A stretch of 42,235 bases of DNA from Stenotrophomonas maltophilia (GTDB lineage Bacteria > Pseudomonadota > Gammaproteobacteria > Xanthomonadales > Xanthomonadaceae): contig DGLB01000045.1 in the NCBI GenBank assembly GCA_002387845.1, forward strand, positions 21,705 to 63,939. The letters are read 5' to 3'. The notes under the pieces were generated by a model, which saw only the letters and a list, made by a program, of their open reading frames with translations, was not told the origin of the DNA and did no database searches. Position 1 is the stretch's first letter. Each line of letters begins with the position of its first letter. This document shows positions 1 to 6,399 of the stretch, one piece after another. A program made the translations under genes and the position numbers.

Positions 1-58
1 CCCGAGCCGCCAAACCAGATAAACCCGTGACCACCGGCTGTTCGCCCAAAACCAACAG

Positions 59-81
59 CAGCCGGGCAAGCCCGGCTCTAC
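59..81. repeat. SMAG-type GTAG palindrome (single, inverted)
   Basis: A short palindrome of GCCGGGC and GCCCGGC arms ends in CTCTAC, so its GTAG head reads on the minus strand. The same layout recurs more than twenty times in this window. It lies downstream of the zupT stop. It resembles the SMAG family of REP-like repeats of Stenotrophomonas. Confidence 0.8.
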
Positions 82-112
82 GCGCAATGTGCAATTGCAG
101 CTGTTCGAGGCA

Positions 113-922
113 TCACCACTTGAACAGCACCAGGCTGATCGCCAGGCTGCCCATGCCGGCCACCAGGCCGTACACCGTTTCGTGACCCTTGGCGTAGCGC
201 TTGGCCGCCGGCAGCAGCTCATCCAGCGCCAGGAACACCATCACCCCCGAGATCAGCCCGAACACCCAGCCAAAGGTGGCATGGGTGAGCACGCTCGACA
301 GCGCCGCATAGCCGATGATCGCGCCCACCGGCTCGGCCAGGCCGGAGGCCAGGCTGGCCAGGAACGCGTAACCCTTGTTCTGGGTGGCGAAGTAGACCGG
401 CACCGCAATCGCGATGCCTTCGGGAATGTTGTGGATCGCAATCGCAAATGCCAGCGGCATGCCCACCGACGGGCTCTCCAGCGTGGCGAAGAAGGTCGCC
501 AGCCCTTCCGGGAAGTTGTGCGCGGTGATCGCCACCGCCGTCAGCAGGCCGACCCGCTTGATGTAGGCGCGGTTGTTGTCGCGGTACATCGGGTCCTGCT
601 TGTCCAGGCTGTCGTGCGGGTTCGGAATCAGATGGTCGATCAGCACGATCAGCAGCACTCCGCCCAGGAAGGCCGCCGTACCGTAGGCAAAGCCCAGCCG
701 CGCGTCGTAGGCCAGGGTGAAGGAGTCGATCGCCTTGTTGAGGATCTCGGTCAGCGACACGAACACCATCGCGCCGCCGGCGAAGGCCAGCCCGAAGGCC
801 AGCAGGCGTGGGTTGGGGCGGCGCGAGAACAGCACCATCAGGCTGCCCAGTCCGGTGGCCAGCCCGGCGGCCAGGGTGACCAGCAGGGCGACAATTACGT
901 TTTCAGCCGAAAAATCAGGCAT
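113..922 (-). CDS. zupT: ZIP-family divalent metal transporter, ZupT-like
   Basis: The 269-residue inner-membrane protein is predicted to import zinc and possibly other divalent cations into the cytoplasm. About eight hydrophobic segments are visible. The two ZIP signature motifs HNFPEG (residues 135-140) and HNIPEG (164-169) lie in adjacent helices and carry the His/Glu metal ligands. A short hydrophilic loop around residues 98-120 separates the two halves, as usual for ZupT. The start at 922 gives a protein beginning MPDFSAENV; the frame stays open further upstream, but that part only translates the SMAG repeat array. The first repeat begins 16 bp upstream of this ATG. Any private promoter must therefore lie in or beyond the array, or the gene is read from the lipoprotein gene upstream. 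Metal specificity cannot be told from sequence. Confidence 0.9.
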   Translation of the reverse strand: MPDFSAENVIVALLVTLAAGLATGLGSLMVLFSRRPNPRLLAFGLAFAGGAMVFVSLTEILNKAIDSFTLAYDARLGFAYGTAAFLGGVLLIVLIDHLIPNPHDSLDKQDPMYRDNNRAYIKRVGLLTAVAITAHNFPEGLATFFATLESPSVGMPLAFAIAIHNIPEGIAIAVPVYFATQNKGYAFLASLASGLAEPVGAIIGYAALSSVLTHATFGWVFGLISGVMVFLALDELLPAAKRYAKGHETVYGLVAGMGSLAISLVLFKW

Positions 923-938
923 GCAGCGAAGCGTCCTT

Positions 939-1134
939 GTAGCGCCGGGCCATGCCCGGCTGTGCGGTGCCGACACACCTGTAGAGCCGGGCTTGCCCGG
1001 CTGGGCGGATGCCGACACACCTGTAGAGCCGGGCCATGCCCGGCTGGGCGGATACCGACACACCTGTAGAGCCGGGCCATGCCCGGCTGTGCGGATACCG
1101 ATGAATCCAAGCAGCCGGGCGAGCCCGGCTCTAC
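939..1134. repeat. Array of five SMAG palindromes (four direct, one inverted)
   Basis: GTAG-headed palindromes sit at 939-962, 981-1003, 1023-1046 and 1066-1089. A fifth in opposite orientation is at 1112-1134. The three middle direct copies recur every 42-43 bp with a shared linker (GCGGATACCGACACACCT or close variants), so whole units were duplicated in tandem. The array fills nearly all the space between the lipoprotein stop (1155) and the zupT start (922). Hairpins like these can pause RNAP or protect mRNA 3' ends. Confidence 0.85.
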
Positions 1135-1154
1135 GCGGATCCCGACGGGTTCAA

Positions 1155-1571
1155 TCAACCGCCGCGACGCAGCCTTTCCTCAATGGCAAAGCACTCGTCC
1201 GGCTTCGGCTGCGGCGGGTTGAAGGTGACCGGCACCTGGATCGTGCTGGACACCGGCTGGCCGGCCCGGGTTGCCGCCTTGAACTGCCAGCCCAGCACCG
1301 CCTGGCGTGCCTGTTCGTCCAGCGTGCCGTTACCGCTGCTGGTCGCCAACGCCACGTCGCTGGGCTTGCCATCGGTGCCGATGACCACCTTCAACGTGCT
1401 GGTTCCGCCGATGCCCTGGCAGGCCAGCTCGATCGGGTACTGCGGCGGCGGGGTCTTCACTGCCGCCACCTCGGTCGGTGCCGCCACCGGCGCAGCCGGC
1501 TCAGAAGACCCCGAACACGCGGTGAGCACCAGCAGAGCCACGCCCTGCGCGGCTGCGTGAATCATTTTCAT
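1155..1571 (-). CDS. Lipoprotein with TonB C-terminal-like domain
   Basis: The 138-residue product has a lipoprotein signal: hydrophobic VALLVL, then a TAC lipobox with the acylated Cys at 19. An Ala/Pro-rich linker leads to a TonB_C-type domain at about residues 44-117 (YPIELACQG, SSGNGTLDEQA, VPVTF). The protein lacks the long periplasm-spanning region and N-terminal helix of true TonB, so it is unlikely to energise a receptor by itself. Its function is unknown. The ATG at 1571 is chosen because GGAG lies 8 bases upstream; a GTG at 1580 would overlap that site. The phhB stop is only 5 bp upstream, so the two genes probably share a transcript. Confidence 0.82.
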   Translation of the reverse strand: MKMIHAAAQGVALLVLTACSGSSEPAAPVAAPTEVAAVKTPPPQYPIELACQGIGGTSTLKVVIGTDGKPSDVALATSSGNGTLDEQARQAVLGWQFKAATRAGQPVSSTIQVPVTFNPPQPKPDECFAIEERLRRGG

Positions 1572-1576
1572 GCGTA

Positions 1577-1918
1577 TCACTCCGTAAGGGCCGAGGCCTT
1601 GGCTGCACAGATGAAGTCGTTCTCGCTCAGGCCGCCGACGTCATGGGTGGAAAAGCGCACCACCGCGCGGTCGTAATGCACGCCCAGGTCCGGGTGGTGG
1701 TCCTCGGCATGGGCCACCCAGGCCAGGGCGTTCACGAACGCCATGGTTCGGTAGTAGTCCTTGAAGGTAAACGTGCGGGTCAGCGCCTGGCCCTGCTCGG
1801 CCAGCTCCCAGCCCGGAATCTGCGGCAGCAGCTCGGCAATGCGGGCCTGACCCAGCTTGTGGTCGCTGCCCCGGCGCGGTACGCAACGGGCCTGGGCCAG
1901 GGGAATCAGGTCGGTCAT
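1577..1918 (-). CDS. phhB: Pterin-4a-carbinolamine dehydratase
   Basis: The 113-residue protein dehydrates 4a-hydroxytetrahydrobiopterin, recycling the pterin cofactor of phenylalanine hydroxylase. The family signature is clear: residues 70-77 read HAEDHHPD, supplying the catalytic His pair (H74, H75), followed by HYDRAVVRFSTHDVGGLSE. Length matches the family (about 100-120). The start at 1918 has GGAGG 6-8 bases upstream; an in-frame ATG at 1933 lies before that site. No phhA or other aromatic hydroxylase gene is in the window, so the partner must be elsewhere. It is followed closely by the TonB_C lipoprotein gene. Confidence 0.93.
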   Translation of the reverse strand: MTDLIPLAQARCVPRRGSDHKLGQARIAELLPQIPGWELAEQGQALTRTFTFKDYYRTMAFVNALAWVAHAEDHHPDLGVHYDRAVVRFSTHDVGGLSENDFICAAKASALTE

Positions 1919-1997
1919 GGAATCCTCCACCATCTGTATGCCTGAACAATGCGCCGGCCGGTGTATAAACCGAATGAGCGCATAACATGTAAGCCGC

Positions 1998-2003
1998 TAG
2001 AAT
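1998..2003 (+). promoter_or_regulatory. Candidate -10 element for nfuA (possible leaderless mRNA)
   Basis: TAGAAT lies six bases before the nfuA ATG at 2010, and no Shine-Dalgarno sequence is visible. Transcription would start at or next to the ATG. No good -35 hexamer is seen at 16-18 bp spacing, so this is tentative. Confidence 0.35.
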
Positions 2004-2009
2004 AGCCGC

Positions 2010-2609
2010 ATGATCCAGATCTCCGACACTGCCCAGACCTATTTCCGCAAGCTCATCGAGCGCGAAGCCGTGCCCGGCATGGGCGTGCGCCTCAGCGCCG
2101 TCGACGCCGGTACCCCGCGCGCCGATGCGCGCCTGGAGTTCGCCGAGCCGGCCGACCTGCTCGGTGACGAATGGGCGGTGGACTGCGATGGCTTCACCCT
2201 GTATGTCGCCTCCGACAGCGTTGGCTGGTTGGACGGGGCCGAGATCGACTTCGTCAACAACAGCGCCGGCAGCCAGCAACTCACCATCAAGGCTCCCAAG
2301 ATCAAGGGCGAAGCCCCGGCCGACTCGGCCTCGCTGGTCGAGCGCGTGCACTGGGTGGTGGAAAACGAAGTGAACCCGCAGCTGGCCTCGCACGGTGGCC
2401 GCGTGGCGGTGCAGGAAGTCTCGTCCGACGGCGTGGTGCTGCTGCGCTTCGGCGGCGGCTGCCAGGGCTGCGGCATGGCCGACGTCACCTTGAAGCAGGG
2501 CATCGAGAAAACGCTGATGGGCCGCGTGCCCGGCATTACCGCTGTGCGTGACGCGACCGACCACGACAGCGGTCACGCGCCGTATATTCCCCGCGGTACG
2601 GCAGCCTGA
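2010..2609 (+). CDS. nfuA: Fe-S cluster carrier protein NfuA
   Basis: The 199-residue cytoplasmic scaffold/carrier delivers [4Fe-4S] clusters to apo-enzymes. Residues 1-95 form a degenerate A-type (IscA-like) domain without the metal-binding cysteines, as expected for NfuA. Residues about 110-180 form the Nfu domain with GGGCQGCGMAD; C151 and C154 are the cluster ligands of the dimer. Length agrees with NfuA of other gammaproteobacteria. No Shine-Dalgarno sequence precedes the ATG. The next gene starts 10 bp after the stop, suggesting co-transcription, although no functional link with that membrane protein is known. Class I fumarase in this window is a plausible Fe-S client, which is an inference. 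Confidence 0.95.
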   Translation: MIQISDTAQTYFRKLIEREAVPGMGVRLSAVDAGTPRADARLEFAEPADLLGDEWAVDCDGFTLYVASDSVGWLDGAEIDFVNNSAGSQQLTIKAPKIKGEAPADSASLVERVHWVVENEVNPQLASHGGRVAVQEVSSDGVVLLRFGGGCQGCGMADVTLKQGIEKTLMGRVPGITAVRDATDHDSGHAPYIPRGTAA

Positions 2610-2618
2610 TTCCGCTGC

Positions 2619-4553
2619 GTGCCTCTGCGCCGGGCTGACGACATTCTTGCTTGGCTGCTGGCACGCCAGCCGGACAAGCGCATTCTGGAAAAGTCCACTG
2701 GCCTGCCGTACGGCTGGGGTCTGTGGCTGCGCGCGCTGAATCCGCTGCCGTACTCGGCGCGGGCGACCGAGATGGTCGCCCAGCTGATGCAGCGTCCGCT
2801 GCCCGGTTCGCCGGGGCGGCTGGCCGCACTGAGCTTCGTGCAGGCGCTGCGCCGGCTGGCCTGGCAGACCTGGGACCCGGCCCCGCGCGACCAGCGCTGG
2901 ATGCGCTGGACCTCGGCGGCGATCAGCGTGCTGCTGCACGTGATGTTCGCGCTGCTGCTGGTGTGGGTGGCGGTGATCCGTCCGCCGGTCGAGCCGGAGC
3001 AGGGGGGGGATGGCGGGCGCATGCGGGTGGACTTCATTGGCCAGGGCACGCCGGCGGAGGAGGGCGGCGGTCAACCGGGTGATGCCGCCGCCGCGCAGCC
3101 GACCGCCTCGCGAACGCGGACTGTGCAATCTGCCGTAGAGCGGGGCTCTGCCCCGCTGAGCGAAACCAGCCCGCCGCAACCGGCCGATGTTCCGCCAACG
3201 GCCAGCCAGGCAGAGCCCATTCCCCCGGTATCCACTCCGGCAGCACCATCCCCACCGCCCCCGCCGACACCCGTCGCCGCGACGCCGCCGCCGGAGCCGA
3301 CCCCGGTTCCGCAGCCGACCTCAACCCCACCGGCACCAGCGGTGGAACAACCGATCCAGGCCACCGACGTCGCCGAAGCCAGCACCGACTTCGTCGTGCC
3401 GCCGACCACGGTGCCGCGCACCGAAGTGCGGGTGGTGCCGCGTGAGGCACCCGAGGTGACGGTGCGCGAACGCACGGTCACCACGGTGGAAGCGCCGCAG
3501 GTCACGCCCACCACGCCGCAGCTGCGTCCGATCGAGCCGCAGGTGCGCCCACGCGAGATCACCGTGCGCGAGCGCGAGGTCGCCGTGGTGACGGCACCTT
3601 CGCCCTCTGTGTCGGTACCCGGTCCACGCGTGGAGGTGACCCTGCCGCAGCGCGAGGTGCAGGTGCGCGAGCGTGAGGTGCCGTCGGCACCGGTGGTGGA
3701 TGTGACCGTGCCGCAGCTGCCGACGCGTGAGGTGGCGGCACCGGCGTCGATGCGCAGCCCCGAGGTGGCGGTGCGTGAGCGCACCATTCCCAACGCGACT
3801 CCGCGTCCGGCCCCGGCGACAACGACGGCCCCGGCGGCGACCACGGCTCCGGCCGCTGTCGTAGAGCGGGGCTCTGCCCCGCTGCCGTCCGCCCCGCAAC
3901 CGTCAAGCAGCCGGGCAGAGCCCGGCGCTACGACCGCATCCCCATCCACGTCGACGAGGTCCCCAGCGTCGTCCACGTCCACCGCATCGTCCACGCCGTC
4001 ACCTTCGACCGCGCCCGCAGCGCGTCCCGCACCGAACCCCGGTGACTGGTCCACCCCGGCCCGCGGCGACGACTGGGGTGCCGCCGCACGCAATCGCGAT
4101 GGCAGCACCGCGCAGGCGAACCAAGGCACCGGCCGCACCGGCGATGGACTGTTCAACGCGGACGGCAGCGTGCGCGTGCCGAACCAGGAAGGCAGCGGCA
4201 ACAGCGAACGCGGCGCTCCCGGCGGTGAAAACGACGGCTGGAGCCGCGAGCGCATCGCCCAGTCCGGCACCTGGCTCAAGCGCCCGCCCTATGACTACAC
4301 GCCGACGTCGTTCGACAAGTACTGGGCCCCGAATGAGTCGTTGCTGGCCGAGTGGGTGCGCCGGGGCATCCAGACCATGGAGATCCCGATTCCGGGTACC
4401 AGCTCGAAGCTATCGTGCGTGATCTCGGTACTGCAGTTCGGTGGCGGCTGCGGCCTGACCGACCCGAACATGCAGGACCAGCCGGCCGTGGCCAGGCCGC
4501 CGCCGGATATCCCATTCAAAAAGGAACTGCAGGAAGACAACGGGAGCCGGTGA
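2619..4553 (+). CDS. Transmembrane repetitive Pro/Arg-rich protein of Xanthomonadaceae type
   Basis: The 644-residue protein has four parts. Residues 1-95 form a basic, cytoplasm-predicted domain. One membrane span lies at about 98-120. A very long low-complexity stretch follows (about 125-540), rich in Pro, Thr, Ala and charged VRERxV/PREVxV repeats at about 275-395. A conserved-looking C-terminal domain begins near residue 550 (WLKRPPYDYTPTSFDKYW, two Cys). The layout recalls TonB-like periplasm-spanning proteins, but no TonB_C domain is seen and the function is unknown. The start is a GTG 10 bp after nfuA with no strong ribosome site, so the exact start is uncertain. Three SMAG palindromes lie within the ORF and keep it open. 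Two direct copies are in the same codon phase and both encode VERGSAPL (residues 173-180 and 415-422). Confidence 0.85.
   Translation: MPLRRADDILAWLLARQPDKRILEKSTGLPYGWGLWLRALNPLPYSARATEMVAQLMQRPLPGSPGRLAALSFVQALRRLAWQTWDPAPRDQRWMRWTSAAISVLLHVMFALLLVWVAVIRPPVEPEQGGDGGRMRVDFIGQGTPAEEGGGQPGDAAAAQPTASRTRTVQSAVERGSAPLSETSPPQPADVPPTASQAEPIPPVSTPAAPSPPPPPTPVAATPPPEPTPVPQPTSTPPAPAVEQPIQATDVAEASTDFVVPPTTVPRTEVRVVPREAPEVTVRERTVTTVEAPQVTPTTPQLRPIEPQVRPREITVREREVAVVTAPSPSVSVPGPRVEVTLPQREVQVREREVPSAPVVDVTVPQLPTREVAAPASMRSPEVAVRERTIPNATPRPAPATTTAPAATTAPAAVVERGSAPLPSAPQPSSSRAEPGATTASPSTSTRSPASSTSTASSTPSPSTAPAARPAPNPGDWSTPARGDDWGAAARNRDGSTAQANQGTGRTGDGLFNADGSVRVPNQEGSGNSERGAPGGENDGWSRERIAQSGTWLKRPPYDYTPTSFDKYWAPNESLLAEWVRRGIQTMEIPIPGTSSKLSCVISVLQFGGGCGLTDPNMQDQPAVARPPPDIPFKKELQEDNGSR
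3135..3158. repeat. SMAG palindrome inside a coding sequence (copy 1)
   Basis: A GTAG-headed palindrome with AGCGGGGC / GCCCCGCT arms lies wholly inside the repetitive membrane protein gene. It occupies eight complete codons read as VERGSAPL without breaking the frame. Confidence 0.85.
3861..3931. repeat. SMAG pair inside a coding sequence (direct + inverted)
   Basis: The direct copy at 3861-3884 matches the copy at 3135-3158 base for base and again encodes VERGSAPL. The inverted copy at 3908-3931 (CAGCCGGGC, CTAC end) is read as SRAEPGAT. The GTAG heads face outward, giving a dimer like a REP/BIME unit. All three intragenic copies keep the frame open. Confidence 0.85.
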
Positions 4554-4574
4554 CGCCTTCGGCGCCGTTGGCGC

Positions 4575-4597
4575 GCCCCCTTGAACATCAAGGGGGC
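4575..4597. repeat. CCCCCTT/AAGGGGG palindrome between convergent genes
   Basis: Perfect 10-bp arms GCCCCCTTGA / TCAAGGGGGC flank a 3-base loop. A closely related copy, including the GGCGCG in front, lies at 23698-23720. Both follow a stop codon, so they may act as 3'-end hairpins, but no U-run follows. A second hairpin (CCACGACC / GGTCGTGG, 4619-4637) lies between this one and the barstar gene. Confidence 0.6.
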
Positions 4598-4644
4598 TCC
4601 TGCGCTGACAGTGAGAGGCCACGACCGTTGGTCGTGGTGTGGGA

Positions 4645-5076
4645 TCAACCCTCGGTGGGCACATCCTTCAGCGCCACGAACGCCCAGAACGGCACGTCAT
4701 CCTGCACCCAGCTCTGGCTGGCCTCGTCCAGCACCTCCAGCAGGGTCTCGAAATCTTCTGCCCCGGCCTCGCGCAATCCATCGGCATCGCTCAAAAACAG
4801 CGCATACCCACCCGGCGACTTCAGCCAGCCCAGGTCGCGCAGGTTGTCTGACAACGCATCCCAGTTGCCGCCCGTGCCCTGCGGGAAATCCAGCTGTGCG
4901 CCCAGCCGGGCCAGCAGGGTGCGCTTGTCGCCGCAGCCGTCCAGGTCCACCCGCAGCACTTTCAGGCCGGCATCGCGCATCGCGGCCGACAGGGGGCCGA
5001 CGTCGTCGTTGCCAATGGCATACACGCCAGCATTGTTGAGGTCATGCAACCCCAGGTCGAACGGATCATGGGTCAT
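4645..5076 (-). CDS. Barstar-family ribonuclease inhibitor
   Basis: The 143-residue cytoplasmic protein is predicted to bind and block the RNase encoded just upstream. The barstar hallmark is present: a DKRTLLARLG helix, then FPQGTGGNWDALSDNL and RDLGWL (about residues 50-85), the acidic face that plugs the barnase active site. It is longer than Bacillus barstar (about 90 residues), with an N-terminal extension of about 20 residues and a C-terminal helical extension. Its ATG overlaps the RNase stop as ATGA (5073-5076), so the inhibitor is translated by coupling to the toxin-like gene. It lacks a signal peptide, as expected for protecting the producer's cytoplasm. Confidence 0.88.
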   Translation of the reverse strand: MTHDPFDLGLHDLNNAGVYAIGNDDVGPLSAAMRDAGLKVLRVDLDGCGDKRTLLARLGAQLDFPQGTGGNWDALSDNLRDLGWLKSPGGYALFLSDADGLREAGAEDFETLLEVLDEASQSWVQDDVPFWAFVALKDVPTEG

Positions 5077-5525
5077 TGCCAGCTCCCGGCCGCGGGGACG
5101 TCAAAACTGCGGAAGGTTTCGTAGTGATCATCGGTGTAGAACCAGCCGGTGGGTGGGTTCCCGCCGGTCACAATGCGGCGCGCGCCCCGGTTTGAAGCAC
5201 CGGGGGTCTCCACGGTGAATTCGCGGTAGTAGCCGCGCGGGCGGTCGGGCAGGCGCTGTTCGCGGTTGCCGAACACACTGCCATCCTGACGGTGCGGGTA
5301 GGGGCCACCGCGCTGAATCAGCGCGATGGTCTGGCGCGCCTCGGGCGGCAGGAACGACGGCAGCGGGTCGCGGGCGGCGGCCGGCGATGCCGGGTCGACG
5401 GGCGTTGCGCCACCGGTCAGGGATGGAGCGAACTGAGGCGGCGGTGGCCGCTGTGATTCCTTGATGGCGAACAGGCCGCCAACAAGCAGCACGATGGCAA
5501 CCAGCAGAAGAAGAGGCTTGCGCAT
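5073..5525 (-). CDS. Barnase-like (N1/T1 superfamily) ribonuclease, exported
   Basis: The 150-residue product starts with a hydrophobic segment (residues 4-20) that is a signal peptide or membrane anchor, then a Pro-rich linker and a microbial RNase domain from about 60. The C-terminal part aligns with barnase: YREFT gives the general base E102; R113 and R117 (NRGARRIV) fit barnase R83 and R87; TDDHYETF supplies the general acid H134. Barnase reads TTDHYQTF at that point. All catalytic residues are therefore present and it should be an active guanyl-preferring RNase. No Shine-Dalgarno is visible before the ATG at 5525. The barstar-like gene overlaps its 3' end by 4 nt. Role (nutrient RNA scavenging or competition) is unknown. 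Confidence 0.87.
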   Translation of the reverse strand: MRKPLLLLVAIVLLVGGLFAIKESQRPPPPQFAPSLTGGATPVDPASPAAARDPLPSFLPPEARQTIALIQRGGPYPHRQDGSVFGNREQRLPDRPRGYYREFTVETPGASNRGARRIVTGGNPPTGWFYTDDHYETFRSFDVPAAGSWQ

Positions 5526-5716
5526 GGACAGAGGGGCAGGGGAAAACCGGGGCTACTGTAACGCGTGGCGTGAGGGTCTCATCACCGCTGCATAACATGC
5601 GCGCCACCTGGAACTCAGATTTGTTTACGCAGGGCTTGGTAAGCTGGGCGACCATCCCCATCATCGTCACGCAACGCCCGGGTTCCACCGGGTGAGTGAG
5701 CTACCAGGAGAACCAC

Positions 5717-6328
5717 ATGGCCTACACCCTCCCCAAGCTGTCCTACGCCTACGATGCGCTTGAGCCGCATATCGACGCAAAGACGATGGAAATCCATCAC
5801 ACCAAGCACCACCAGACCTACATCAACAACGTCAATGCAGCACTGGAAGGCACCGAATACGCCGACCTGCCGGTGGAAGAACTGGTCAAGAAGACCAAGT
5901 CGCTGCCGGAAAACCTGCAGGGCGTCGTGCGCAACAACGGTGGCGGCCACGCCAACCACACCCTGTTCTGGACGGTGATGGCTCCGAACGCCGGTGGCAA
6001 TCCGGTGGGCGACGTGGCCAAGGCCATCGACGCCCAGCTGGGTGGTTTCGAGAAGTTCAAGGAAGCCTTCACCAAGGCCGCGCTGACCCGCTTCGGCAGC
6101 GGCTGGGCCTGGCTGAGCGTCACCCCGGACAAGAAGGTCGTGGTGGAAAGCAGTGCCAACCAGGACAGCCCGCTGATGGACGGCAACACCCCGATCCTGG
6201 CGCTGGACGTGTGGGAACACGCTTACTACCTGAAGTACCAGAACCGTCGTCCGGAATACATCGGCGCGTTCTTCAACGTGGTCGACTGGAACGAAGTGGA
6301 GCGCCGCTACCAGGAAGCGATCGCCTGA
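5717..6328 (+). CDS. sodA: Superoxide dismutase, Mn/Fe family (Mn-type features)
   Basis: The 203-residue cytoplasmic enzyme converts superoxide to hydrogen peroxide and oxygen. The four metal ligands are H27 (MEIHHTKHH), H81 (GGGHANH), D164 and H168 (DVWEHAYY). GGGHANHTLFW and SSANQDSPLMDG favour manganese over iron, though metal use cannot be settled from sequence. The start at 5717 has AGGAG 6 bases upstream; an in-frame ATG at 5696 lacks such a site. It appears monocistronic, closed by a good terminator at 6353-6378. No Fur box is obvious upstream. Confidence 0.95.
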   Translation: MAYTLPKLSYAYDALEPHIDAKTMEIHHTKHHQTYINNVNAALEGTEYADLPVEELVKKTKSLPENLQGVVRNNGGGHANHTLFWTVMAPNAGGNPVGDVAKAIDAQLGGFEKFKEAFTKAALTRFGSGWAWLSVTPDKKVVVESSANQDSPLMDGNTPILALDVWEHAYYLKYQNRRPEYIGAFFNVVDWNEVERRYQEAIA

Positions 6329-6352
6329 TCGCACGGTAGGCGTGACGCCGAA

Positions 6353-6378
6353 CGGCCGGGCATTGCCCGGCCGTTTTT
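6353..6378 (+). terminator. Rho-independent terminator of sodA
   Basis: Nine-bp G+C stem CGGCCGGGC / GCCCGGCCG, loop ATT, then TTTTT. It sits 25 bp after the sodA stop and just before the convergent gene ending at 6400. Confidence 0.9.
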
Positions 6379-6399
6379 GTTTGGATATGACCCGTGGGG

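Noticed and set aside
981..1089. Regularly spaced repeats suggestive of a CRISPR array
   Set aside because: The 'spacers' are near-identical to each other and the repeat is a GTAG palindrome found singly elsewhere; no cas genes.
4645..5525. The RNase as a C-terminal tip of a polymorphic (CDI/T6SS) toxin
   Set aside because: The ORF is complete with its own signal peptide, and no adjacent hemagglutinin repeats, Rhs or PAAR domains are present.
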